The notes under the pieces: generated by a model
What the model was told of the DNA's origin: nothing
Database searches by the model: none
The model's input: the letters and a program-made list of their open reading frames with translations, nothing else
NCBI GenBank assembly: GCA_005790965.1
Contig: SXTL01000097.1
Span: 1-9,118 of the forward strand
Reading direction: 5' to 3'
DNA: 9,118 nucleotides
From: Burkholderiales bacterium
GTDB taxonomy: Bacteria; Pseudomonadota; Gammaproteobacteria; Burkholderiales; Thiobacillaceae
Shown here: positions 1 through 6,062 of the stretch, one piece after another
How the letters are laid out: each line of letters opens with the position of its first letter
How positions within the stretch are numbered: position 1 is the stretch's first letter
Translations under genes and position numbers: made by a program

Positions 1-551
1 ATGCTGACCGGCTGATAAATAACACGGCGTTGCTCGGGGTCGTAACGCATCTCAACATGTCCTGAGAGCGGGAAATCCTTGCGGAACGGATGGCCGATAA
101 ACCCGTAGTCGGTCAGGATGCGGCGCATGTCGGGATGACCTTCGAAAACAATGCCGAACAGGTCGAAACACTCGCGTTCGAACCAGTTGGCCGTTGGCCA
201 AAGGGTGTGGACCGAGGGCACGACCGGCAGCACATCATCCGGGGCAAAGACCCGCACCCGCACGCGTTGATTGCGGCGCACCGACAACAAATGCAAAACG
301 GCAGCGAAACGCGGTCCGCCTTTGAAACGGCTTTCGCCGCCGTCCCGATAGTCCAGATAGTCGATGCCGCACAGGTCAATCAGGGTGTCAAAACGCAACT
401 CGGGTGCGTCTCGCAACTGGCGAGCCGCCTCCAGCAGGTTGGCAGCGTCTACCTCTAAGGTAACCTCGTCCAGCGCTACCGTGCTATTGACGATCAACTC
501 ACCCAGCGTATCTTGCAGGCGTTCGGCGAGGGCTTCAGCGGTCAGAGGCAT
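1..551 (-). CDS. nuoC: NADH-quinone oxidoreductase subunit C (30 kDa subunit), 3' end cut by window edge
   Basis: NuoC belongs to the peripheral arm of respiratory complex I, which passes electrons from NADH to quinone; it sits beside NuoB and NuoD and carries no cofactor. I translated it by hand from the ATG at 551. There are 183 complete codons and no stop before the window edge, so the C-terminus is missing; the family is about 200 residues, so most of the protein is present. The complex I 30 kDa signature is clear at residues 123-143 (WFERECFDLFG, then EGHPDMRRIL), followed by GHPFRKDFPLSG at 153-164. The start lies 14 nt after the nuoB stop, as expected for one operon. No strong Shine-Dalgarno sequence precedes it, so translation may depend on coupling to nuoB. 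Identification is firm. Confidence 0.95.
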   Translation of the reverse strand, partial: MPLTAEALAERLQDTLGELIVNSTVALDEVTLEVDAANLLEAARQLRDAPELRFDTLIDLCGIDYLDYRDGGESRFKGGPRFAAVLHLLSVRRNQRVRVRVFAPDDVLPVVPSVHTLWPTANWFERECFDLFGIVFEGHPDMRRILTDYGFIGHPFRKDFPLSGHVEMRYDPEQRRVIYQPVS

Positions 552-565
552 GAGAATTCGTCCGA

Positions 566-1042
566 TCAGCGAGCAATGGTTTGGGTGCGACGGATCTTGT
601 TCTGCAATTGCAGGATGCCGTAAAGCAGGGCCTCGGCAGTCGGCGGGCAGCCCGGCACATAGATGTCCACCGGCACCACGCGATCACATCCGCGCACGAC
701 AGCATACGAATAGTGGTAATAACCACCACCGTTAGCGCAGGAACCCATGGAAATCACCCACTTGGGATCGGGCATCTGGTCATACACCTTGCGCAACGCC
801 GGGGCCATTTTGTTGGTCAGCGTTCCGGCAACGATCATCACATCCGATTGGCGCGGGCTAGGGCGGAACACCACACCAAAACGGTCAAGATCGTAACGCG
901 AAGCCCCGGCCTGCATCATCTCCACCGCGCAGCAGGCCAGACCAAAGGTCATCGGCCATAAGGAACCATTCTTGGCCCAGTTGATGACGCTGTCCGCCGT
1001 GGTGGTTACAAAACCCTTTTCGAGAATGCCTTCAATACCCAC
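566..1042 (-). CDS. nuoB: NADH-quinone oxidoreductase subunit B (cluster N2 subunit)
   Basis: NuoB holds the [4Fe-4S] cluster N2, the last iron-sulfur centre before quinone in complex I. The 158-residue protein has the expected ligands: adjacent Cys37 and Cys38 in LACCAVEMM, Cys102 in MGSCANGGG, and Cys132 in VPGCPP. Cys119 is extra and is not one of the four ligand positions. The length matches the short betaproteobacterial form. The only plausible start is GTG at 1042, because the next in-frame Met lies inside the conserved core. A GGGAGTG stretch just upstream serves as Shine-Dalgarno sequence. The gap to nuoA is 6 nt, so the two are cotranscribed and probably translationally coupled. Confidence 0.97.
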   Translation of the reverse strand: MGIEGILEKGFVTTTADSVINWAKNGSLWPMTFGLACCAVEMMQAGASRYDLDRFGVVFRPSPRQSDVMIVAGTLTNKMAPALRKVYDQMPDPKWVISMGSCANGGGYYHYSYAVVRGCDRVVPVDIYVPGCPPTAEALLYGILQLQNKIRRTQTIAR

Positions 1043-1048
1043 CCTGAA

Positions 1049-1405
1049 TCACTCCCACTCAAGCGCGCCCCGCATCCACTCGTAGGCGAAGCCGACAATC
1101 AGGATAGAGAGAAACACGACCATGGACCAAAAACCAAAGGCACCAATCTCTTCCAGGACGATCGCCCAAGGGAAGAGGAAGGCAATCTCCAAATCAAACA
1201 GGATGAAGAGGATCGCCACGAGGTAATAACGCACATCAAACTTCATGCGTGCATCCTCGAAGGCCTCAAATCCACACTCGTAAGCGGAAAGCTTTTCGGG
1301 ATCCGGACGATGCGGTGAGAGCACCCATCCGATGAGAATTGGGCCGATGCCGATCGCCAAACCGACCAAGACAAACATCAGCACCGGGAAGTAGTTTTCC
1401 AGCAT
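1049..1405 (-). CDS. nuoA: NADH-quinone oxidoreductase subunit A
   Basis: NuoA is a small membrane subunit of complex I at the junction of membrane and peripheral arms, next to the quinone site. The protein has 118 residues with three predicted membrane helices, at about 6-28, 60-82 and 90-110. The loop after helix 1 holds the conserved YECGFE (42-47), and the conserved FDVRYYLVAILFILFDLE (56-73) leads into helix 2 with its acidic residues. Length and topology are normal. ATG at 1405 starts directly before the first hydrophobic segment; its Shine-Dalgarno sequence is poor. It is the first gene of the nuo operon and lies behind a good sigma-70 promoter at 1445-1473. Confidence 0.97.
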   Translation of the reverse strand: MLENYFPVLMFVLVGLAIGIGPILIGWVLSPHRPDPEKLSAYECGFEAFEDARMKFDVRYYLVAILFILFDLEIAFLFPWAIVLEEIGAFGFWSMVVFLSILIVGFAYEWMRGALEWE

Positions 1406-1429
1406 GGTTTTCTGTGTTTCTTGCTTTAT

Positions 1430-1448
1430 GAATCCGTGGAGCGGATTC
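1430..1448. repeat. Inverted repeat overlapping the nuo -10 element and transcript start
   Basis: GAATCCG (1430-1436) and CGGATTC (1442-1448) form a perfect 7-bp inverted repeat around a 5-nt spacer. It covers most of the -10 hexamer and the predicted start region, where a repressor could act, and its first part would also be transcribed. It may be chance; I do not recognise the motif. Confidence 0.4.
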
Positions 1449-1473
1449 TATGTTGACGGGCAACCGGGGTCAA
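1445..1473 (-). promoter_or_regulatory. Sigma-70 promoter of the nuo operon
   Basis: On the minus strand, TTGACC (1468-1473, 5 of 6 matches to the -35 consensus) and TAGAAT (1445-1450, 5 of 6 to the -10 consensus) are separated by 17 nt. This predicts a transcript start near 1438 and an untranslated leader of about 33 nt before nuoA. This is inferred from sequence only. Confidence 0.7.
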
Positions 1474-1509
1474 ATGACCTTATTGTGACAAACAAAGCCA
1501 AATATCTTA

Positions 1510-1550
1510 CAAATCAAATGCCTGCCCAAAAAAACAGGACAGACATTAAA
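1510..1550 (-). terminator. Possible weak terminator or processing hairpin after tRNA-Leu
   Basis: Downstream of the tRNA on the minus strand, a T-rich stretch is followed by the arms TGTCTGTCC and GGGCAGGCA, which pair over 9 bp with two G-U pairs. The loop contains seven T. The T-tracts come before and inside the hairpin rather than after it, so this is not a standard intrinsic terminator. It may still mark the end of the tpiA-secG-tRNA transcript. Confidence 0.3.
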
Positions 1551-1558
1551 AAATTCGA

Positions 1559-1643
1559 TGGTGCCGACGGCGAGACTCGAACTCGCACGACCTAGGTCAC
1601 TACCCCCTCAAGATAGCGTGTCTACCAATTTCACCACGTCGGC
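1559..1643 (-). tRNA. tRNA-Leu, anticodon GAG
   Basis: The minus strand gives an 85-nt class II tRNA with encoded CCA (1559-1561). The acceptor stem is a perfect 7 bp (GCCGACG with CGTCGGC). The D-arm is GTG/CAC, and the anticodon stem is CTATC/GGTAG with one G-U pair. The loop is TTGAGGG, with anticodon GAG at 1607-1609. The long variable arm pairs GACC with GGTC, and the T-arm is GCGAG-TTCGAGT-CTCGC. The long variable arm and the close match to the E. coli GAG leucine tRNA settle identity. It lies 44 nt after secG and could be processed from that transcript. The 44-nt gap holds a hairpin of about 8 bp with two G-U pairs at 1653-1676. Confidence 0.97.
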
Positions 1644-1687
1644 ATAACGACTGACGGACCCGCTGACAGGCCCGCCAGAGAAAAAAC

Positions 1688-2035
1688 TTATTTCGGAATA
1701 GCACCGGCCGGCGTTACTGGCGCCGATACCGGAGTTGCGGGAATGGCGCCTGCGGGCGCAGAGACCGGCGACACCTCCGCAGAAGCGGCCGCGCCCGGCA
1801 TCTCAGTCCTCGCTGAAAGCGCTGTCAGGCCCACGCTGGTCAGAAAGAACAGGGTCGCCAAAACTGCAGTGGTCCGGCTCAGAAAGTTCGCCGAACCGGT
1901 CGCACCGAACAAGCTGCCGGAAGCACCACTACCAAAGGCCGCACCCATATCAGCCCCTTTGCCATGCTGCATCAGGACAAGACCAATCACAGAAATGGCT
2001 GTCAACACATGCACTACCCAGACTATCTGTTCCAT
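1688..2035 (-). CDS. secG: Protein translocase subunit SecG
   Basis: SecG is the small accessory membrane subunit of the SecYEG protein-export channel and aids SecA-driven translocation. The 115-residue protein has two membrane helices (about 4-22 and 55-74) joined by the glycine-rich family loop LMQHGKGADMGAAFGSG (21-37) and then GATGSANFLSR (44-54). After residue 78 comes a low-complexity tail rich in Ala, Pro, Val and Ser, with an imperfect internal repeat (PVSAPAGAIP, then PVSAPVTPAGAIP). Such tails are common in proteobacterial SecG. The ATG at 2035 follows a GAGAG element. The gene begins 42 nt after tpiA, consistent with cotranscription. Confidence 0.96.
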   Translation of the reverse strand: MEQIVWVVHVLTAISVIGLVLMQHGKGADMGAAFGSGASGSLFGATGSANFLSRTTAVLATLFFLTSVGLTALSARTEMPGAAASAEVSPVSAPAGAIPATPVSAPVTPAGAIPK

Positions 2036-2077
2036 TAATCTCTCTCGAATTGAACCAACATCGTGCCACTCAAAGCG

Positions 2078-2824
2078 TCAGACGGCACGGCAAATGGCCA
2101 GGAAGTCCTCAGCCACCAAGGCCGCGCCCCCAATCAGGCCACCGTCAATGTCCGGTTGCGACAACAACTCAGCCGCATTTGAAGGCTTCATGCTGCCGCC
2201 ATACTGAATCACCACATTTGCGGCCATTGCTGAATCGTGCTGCGCCAAACGGCCGCGAATAAAGGCATGTACCGCTTGAGCCTGTTCCGGTGTTGCAGTT
2301 AGCCCCGTGCCAATAGCCCAAACCGGCTCATAAGCAATAACCGCCTTGGCAAAAGCCGCAATTCCCGCCACCGCCAGCACCGCATCCAACTGACGCGCCA
2401 CAACCGCCTCGGTTACACCCGACTCGCGCTCCTGCAACGACTCGCCCAAACACAGGATCGGCGTGATACCAGCCCCCTGCGCCGCGACAAACTTGGCCGC
2501 GACTTGCGCATCGGTCTCACCATACAGGCTGCGCCGCTCGGAATGCCCAACGATCACATAGGCGCACGCGAAATCCTTCAACATGGCCGCCGACACCTCA
2601 CCGGTATAGGCGCCCTTGGCATGCTCGCTCAAATTTTGCGCACCCAGACGAATCAGGGTACCGCTCAAGGCTTGCTGAACCTGAGACAAATACGGAAAGG
2701 GAACGCAAACGGCGACCTCGCAGTCGAGGTCTTGGACACCGGATACAACACCCGCCAACAAGGTCGCATTGTCGGCCAAAGACCCATGCATCTTCCAGTT
2801 ACCGGCAACCAGTTTGCGAGGCAT
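2078..2824 (-). CDS. tpiA: Triosephosphate isomerase
   Basis: This cytoplasmic enzyme interconverts dihydroxyacetone phosphate and glyceraldehyde 3-phosphate in glycolysis and gluconeogenesis. The 248-residue protein has the complete catalytic set: Asn9 and Lys11 in AGNWKM, His94 in IVGHSERR, and Glu166 in YEPVWAIGTG. The flexible phosphate lid follows directly at about 168-178. The phosphate-binding loops YGGSMK (208-213) and GLIGGAAL (229-236) are intact. Length is typical. The ATG at 2824 has a strong GGAGGG Shine-Dalgarno sequence 5 nt upstream and lies behind a good sigma-70 promoter. Together with secG and the tRNA it forms a housekeeping transcription unit separate from the phosphate genes upstream. 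Confidence 0.98.
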   Translation of the reverse strand: MPRKLVAGNWKMHGSLADNATLLAGVVSGVQDLDCEVAVCVPFPYLSQVQQALSGTLIRLGAQNLSEHAKGAYTGEVSAAMLKDFACAYVIVGHSERRSLYGETDAQVAAKFVAAQGAGITPILCLGESLQERESGVTEAVVARQLDAVLAVAGIAAFAKAVIAYEPVWAIGTGLTATPEQAQAVHAFIRGRLAQHDSAMAANVVIQYGGSMKPSNAAELLSQPDIDGGLIGGAALVAEDFLAICRAV

Positions 2825-2852
2825 CGCAACCCTCCATTTTCAAAGACCGCGC

Positions 2853-2881
2853 ATTTTAACCGGCGTGAACCATCCGGTCAA
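2853..2881 (-). promoter_or_regulatory. Sigma-70 promoter of tpiA-secG
   Basis: On the minus strand, TTGACC (2876-2881) and TAAAAT (2853-2858) each match consensus at 5 of 6 positions and are exactly 17 nt apart. The predicted start near 2846 leaves a short leader carrying the GGAGGG ribosome-binding site (2830-2835). Confidence 0.75.
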
Positions 2882-2911
2882 TCCAAGAAGCGCCTGTTGG
2901 GCGGGAGTTTA

Positions 2912-2936
2912 GCGCCAGGCCTCGCGAATCTGGCGC
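2912..2936 (-). terminator. Hairpin after the 84-residue gene, possible terminator without T-tract
   Basis: GCGCCAG and CTGGCGC are perfect 7-bp arms around an 11-nt loop, 12 nt past the stop of the upstream small gene and before the tpiA promoter. On the minus strand the hairpin is followed by TAAACTCCC, not a run of T. It could protect the 3' end or assist a factor-dependent stop, but it is not a canonical intrinsic terminator. Confidence 0.4.
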
Positions 2937-2948
2937 CCCAAATCCAGC

Positions 2949-3203
2949 TCAGGAAGCCGTCTTATCTTCGGCCGCTTCGGCCAGGTATTTGCTTAAGCGG
3001 CGGGACTTTACATGCCGGTCAAAACGCCATTCGTCGATGAAGGTAATAGTGATGTTGTAGGCCTTGTCCTTCATGTTGTAGATGCTACCCAGATCAAAAG
3101 ACTTACCCTGCTCCAGCGACTCACACAGGGACTGCATGATCCGGGCCTCCTCGGTATCAGGATTTTTTTTAATGTACTTGGCAATGTCCTTGATGGCAGT
3201 CAT
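2949..3203 (-). CDS. Conserved-looking 84-residue protein of unknown function behind a candidate Pho box
   Basis: I do not recognise this protein. From the ATG at 3203 it has 84 residues, no signal peptide and no membrane segment, so it is probably cytosolic. The first 30 residues (AIKDIAKYIKKNPDTEEARI) look helical and charged. A middle part (about 40-60, FDLGSIYNM then AYNITITFIDEWRFD) alternates as expected for beta strands, and the C-terminus is helical and charged. Codon use and GC content resemble the neighbours. A GTG at 3215 would add four residues; neither start has a strong Shine-Dalgarno sequence. It follows pstB, where phoU often lies, but it is far too short and is not PhoU-like. 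The promoter region carries a good Pho-box match, so phosphate control is inferred; function is unknown. Confidence 0.75.
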   Translation of the reverse strand: MTAIKDIAKYIKKNPDTEEARIMQSLCESLEQGKSFDLGSIYNMKDKAYNITITFIDEWRFDRHVKSRRLSKYLAEAAEDKTAS

Positions 3204-3235
3204 ATCAGCACCCACTAATGATTAATTCATCCGGG

Positions 3236-3280
3236 ATCATAGCCATGATTTTCATGGCTGTGGTTACACTTTTATGACAA
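3236..3280 (-). promoter_or_regulatory. Candidate Pho box and -10 for the 84-residue gene
   Basis: On the minus strand, TTGTCAT (3274-3280), spacer AAAA and GTGTAAC (3263-3269) match the 18-bp E. coli Pho-box consensus at 15 positions. One more 11-bp step gives a poor third unit, GCCATGA (3252-3258). Ten nt after it comes TATGAT (3236-3241, 5 of 6 to the -10 consensus). The predicted start near 3229 leaves a leader of about 26 nt. The two-unit core is convincing; the third unit is needed only to give standard spacing to the -10. Confidence 0.65.
3241..3259. repeat. 8-bp palindrome between Pho box and -10
   Basis: AGCCATGA (3241-3248) and TCATGGCT (3252-3259) are perfect inverted arms around TTT, 44 nt past the pstB stop. 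No T-run follows in the direction of transcription, so an intrinsic pstB terminator is unlikely. It lies exactly between the Pho box and the predicted -10, so it could be an operator for a second regulator or simply a 3'-end hairpin of the pst message. Confidence 0.5.
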
Positions 3281-3302
3281 TAGACCCAGCCAGCGGCCGC
3301 CA

Positions 3303-4106
3303 TCAACCAAAGCGGCCGGTAATATATTCCTCGGTCTTCATGATCTTCGGTTTGACGAATAACTCATCTGTCTTGCCGAACTCAACCAAGTCGCCCAGAT
3401 ACATGAAAGCGGTGAAATCAGAGATGCGCGCGGCCTGCTGCATGTTGTGGGTCACAATGGCAATCGTGTACTCATGTTTGAGCTCGTTGATCAACTCTTC
3501 GATCTTCGCCGTCGATATCTGATCGAGGGAAGATTTCGGCTCATCAAACAGGACTAGATCCGGCTTGACGGCGATCGTTCGGGCGATTCTCAGACGCTGC
3601 TGCTGGCCGCCCGACAGGGACAGTCCCGACTGCAACAGCTTGTCCTTAACCTCATTCCATAAGGCGCCCTTTTTGAGGGCCCACTCGACCCGCGCGTCCA
3701 TTTCGCTCTTGGAGAGATTCTCGTACAGGCGCACCCCAAAGGCGATGTTGTCATAAATGGTCATGGGGAACGGGGTCGGCTTTTGGAACACCATACCGAT
3801 CTTGGCCCGCACCAAGTTCACATCCTGCTTCTTGTCGAGCAGGTTCTTGCCCTGGAACTGAATCTCGCCCTCGGCACGCTGCCCCGGATACAGGTCATAC
3901 ATCCGATTAAAGGTACGCAGCAAGGTGGACTTACCGCAACCGGACGGGCCAATAAAGGCCGTGACATGACGGTGGGCAATATCCAAGTTGATATCCTTCA
4001 AACCCTGGAAGCTGCCGTAAAAAAAATTCAGGTTGCGTACCTTCAAGGCGATGGCCAATGAGCCCAACTCCACCGTTGCGGATTCCATCATCAAAGACTC
4101 CATCAT
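3303..4106 (-). CDS. pstB: Phosphate ABC transporter ATP-binding protein
   Basis: PstB is the ATPase that powers high-affinity phosphate uptake through PstC and PstA. From the ATG at 4106 the protein has 267 residues, typical for the family. Walker A is GPSGCGKST (53-61), the Q-loop Gln is 108, the ABC signature is LSGGQQQR (164-171), Walker B is LVLFDEP (184-190), and the switch His is 220. Residues after Walker B read KSSLDQIS (191-198), whereas most PstB proteins have TSALDPIS; Lys191 and Gln196 are unusual. The 4106 start overlaps the pstA stop as ATGA. A second ATG pair in frame at 4091/4088 has a better Shine-Dalgarno sequence (GGAG 6 nt ahead of 4091), so a start 5 residues later is equally possible. 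Confidence 0.96.
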   Translation of the reverse strand: MMESLMMESATVELGSLAIALKVRNLNFFYGSFQGLKDINLDIAHRHVTAFIGPSGCGKSTLLRTFNRMYDLYPGQRAEGEIQFQGKNLLDKKQDVNLVRAKIGMVFQKPTPFPMTIYDNIAFGVRLYENLSKSEMDARVEWALKKGALWNEVKDKLLQSGLSLSGGQQQRLRIARTIAVKPDLVLFDEPKSSLDQISTAKIEELINELKHEYTIAIVTHNMQQAARISDFTAFMYLGDLVEFGKTDELFVKPKIMKTEEYITGRFG

Positions 4107-4954
4107 TGCTTGAGATCGGTCTGGCGGAACAAGATGCGGGTACCAATATTGATTGCCAGGACCATCAAAGCAATCAACAATGCCCCACCCCAAGCCAATT
4201 GCTGCCAGTTTTCATAAGGGCTCATGGCGAACTGGTAGATCACCACCGGTAGGTTGCCCATCGGCTGCGACATATCCATGCTCATGAATTGGTTATTCAA
4301 AGCGGTGAAAAGCAACGGCGCGGTTTCACCCGTGACACGGGCGATGGCCAGCAAGACCCCCGTCACCACGCCCGACTTCACCGCCCGCAGAGTAACGGCC
4401 AGAGAGACCTTCCAACGCGGTGCTCCCAAGGCAAAAGCAGCTTCGCGCAACGCCGTCGGGACCAGCTTCAGCATGTTCTCTGTGGTCCGCACAACCACTG
4501 GAATGGCGATCAGCGATAAGGCCGTCGAACCGGCCCAACCCGAGAAACCGCCCAAGGTCGCCACGGCCAGGGCGTACACAAAAAGACCAATCACGATGGA
4601 TGGCGCCGACAACATGATGTCGGTGATAAAACGGGTGATTTGCGCGAAACGCGAACGGTCGCCATATTCAGCCAAATAAATACCGGCCAAGATGCCGATC
4701 GGAGTCGAGACAAAGGTCGTCACGCCCAGCATCAAAAGGCTACCCACAATGGCGTTGGAGAGGCCACCCCCCTCGCTCCCCGGGGCCGGCGTTTCTTGCG
4801 TAAAGAAGGCCCAATTCAAAGCCGAAAAACCATTGGACAACAAGGTCCAGAGGATCCACAACAAGGCCGCCAGCCCAAAGGCCATCGCACACATGGAAAG
4901 GAAAATGCCGACTCGATTGGTCAGGACGCGGCGCGTATAAAGTGAAAGGGTCAT
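4103..4954 (-). CDS. pstA: Phosphate ABC transporter permease PstA
   Basis: PstA is one of the two inner-membrane permeases forming the phosphate channel. The 283-residue protein has about six membrane segments (near 15-39, 67-93, 115-135, 144-160, 195-215 and 255-275). Its cytoplasmic EAA loop, which docks onto PstB, is at 169-190 (LREAAFALGAPRWKVSLAVT). The motif ARVTGETAPLLFTA (205-218) is typical of PstA. I chose ATG at 4954 because GGAG lies 8 nt upstream; a longer frame reaching 4987 would overlap pstC and lacks support. The gap to pstC is 13 nt, and the stop overlaps the first pstB ATG by 4 nt, so pstC, pstA and pstB form a tightly coupled unit. Confidence 0.96.
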   Translation of the reverse strand: MTLSLYTRRVLTNRVGIFLSMCAMAFGLAALLWILWTLLSNGFSALNWAFFTQETPAPGSEGGGLSNAIVGSLLMLGVTTFVSTPIGILAGIYLAEYGDRSRFAQITRFITDIMLSAPSIVIGLFVYALAVATLGGFSGWAGSTALSLIAIPVVVRTTENMLKLVPTALREAAFALGAPRWKVSLAVTLRAVKSGVVTGVLLAIARVTGETAPLLFTALNNQFMSMDMSQPMGNLPVVIYQFAMSPYENWQQLAWGGALLIALMVLAINIGTRILFRQTDLKQ

Positions 4955-4967
4955 AGCAAGATCTCCG

Positions 4968-5978
4968 TTAATGACCCGCCTTGGCACGACCGCGAGCGAT
5001 CAACCAGTTGGAAGCCGCCAGCACCAAAAAGGTAATCACGAACAGCACCAAGCCCAAGGCGAACAGGGACGACAGATGCAGCCCCGGAGACGCTTCACCA
5101 AACTCATTAGCCAAGGTCGACGCAATCGAGGTGCCCGGCGAAAACAGGCTACCGGTAATGCGATTGGCGTTACCAATCACGAAGGTAACTGCCATGGTCT
5201 CACCCAAGGCGCGCCCCAGCCCGAGCATGATGCCGCCAATCACACCTACGCGGGTATAGGGCAGAACGATGCGGGTCACAACTTCCCATTGAGTGCAGCC
5301 GACGCCGTAGGCAGACTCTTTTAACACCGGCGGCGTGGTTTCAAACACATCGCGCATCACCGAAGCAATAAAGGGGATCACCATCAGGGACAGGACCAAA
5401 CCCGCGGTCAGAATACCAATCCCCATGGGGGCGCCTGCAAAAAGACCGCTTAGAACGGGTATATCCCCCACGGCCGCCTGCAGATGCGGTTGCACATGCT
5501 CAGCGAAAAGCGGGGCAAACACAAATAGACCCCAGATCCCGTAAACGATGGACGGGATACCAGCCAAGAGCTCGACGGCCGTGCCCAGTGGTCGGCGCAA
5601 CCAAGTTGGGCAGGTCTCGGTCAAGAACAAGGCGATCCCAAAACTCACGGGAACCGCAATCAGGAGGGCGATAATCGAGGTTGCCAAGGTGCCATAGATT
5701 GAGATCAGGGCCCCAAATTGCTCATCGGGCACATTCCAGACATTGGTCCAAACGAACGCCGTGCCGAAGGTGCTCAGACTCGGGTATGCCTCGATGCCCA
5801 GAGAAAGCAGAATTCCTACCAAAGTCAGAAGTACGGATAAAGCAAAAAACTGCGTCACCCCGTGAAAGAGACGATCTTGACGGCGAAAAATGGTCACCCG
5901 ACCTGCATGCAGATCAATAGGCCCCGCCACCGCTTTACTTCCTGCCATTGGATTACCCAATTCAGTCATCGTTTTCAT
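4968..5978 (-). CDS. pstC: Phosphate ABC transporter permease PstC
   Basis: PstC pairs with PstA to form the inner-membrane phosphate channel. The protein has 336 residues with a cytoplasmic N-terminal stretch of about 40, then membrane helices near 44-64, 95-119, 135-158, 184-206, 243-269 and 304-326. The EAA loop is at 221-240 (ESAYGVGCTQWEVVTRIVLP), and LGRALGETMAVTFVIGN (254-270) is typical of PstC. The start is not certain: ATG at 5978, 5969 or 5948 are all in frame and none has a convincing Shine-Dalgarno sequence. A large hairpin ends 15 nt before the 5978 start and may shape its translation. The gene is separated from pstS by 84 nt. Confidence 0.95.
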   Translation of the reverse strand: MKTMTELGNPMAGSKAVAGPIDLHAGRVTIFRRQDRLFHGVTQFFALSVLLTLVGILLSLGIEAYPSLSTFGTAFVWTNVWNVPDEQFGALISIYGTLATSIIALLIAVPVSFGIALFLTETCPTWLRRPLGTAVELLAGIPSIVYGIWGLFVFAPLFAEHVQPHLQAAVGDIPVLSGLFAGAPMGIGILTAGLVLSLMVIPFIASVMRDVFETTPPVLKESAYGVGCTQWEVVTRIVLPYTRVGVIGGIMLGLGRALGETMAVTFVIGNANRITGSLFSPGTSIASTLANEFGEASPGLHLSSLFALGLVLFVITFLVLAASNWLIARGRAKAGH

Positions 5979-5993
5979 CCACAGAATGATTTG

Positions 5994-6032
5994 CCATTTT
6001 CAGGATGCACGCTGAATGCGTCCTGAAAATGG
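5994..6032 (-). repeat. Strong intercistronic hairpin between pstS and pstC
   Basis: CCATTTTCAGGA (5994-6005) and TCCTGAAAATGG (6021-6032) are perfect 12-bp arms. Three more pairs (one a G-U) extend the stem to 15 bp around a 9-nt loop. No T-run follows toward pstC, so a full terminator is unlikely. In binding-protein ABC operons such hairpins often protect the 3' end of the binding-protein message, so that it accumulates above the permease genes; here that is inferred. Confidence 0.75.
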
Positions 6033-6062
6033 TCCCGCAGCCTACGCCACGGGAGCCACCCA

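Noticed and set aside
1735..2262. Plus-strand open frames across secG and tpiA
   Set aside because: They span two firmly identified minus-strand genes and their intergenic gap; the proteins are Pro/Arg/Ser-rich low-complexity shadows.
4107..4193. Upstream in-frame extension of pstB to 4193
   Set aside because: It would lie within pstA coding sequence and adds residues absent from PstB proteins; the 4106 or 4091 start fits length and overlap.
4955..4987. Extension of pstA to 4987
   Set aside because: It overlaps the pstC end, and the GGAG site at 4963-4966 supports the 4954 start.
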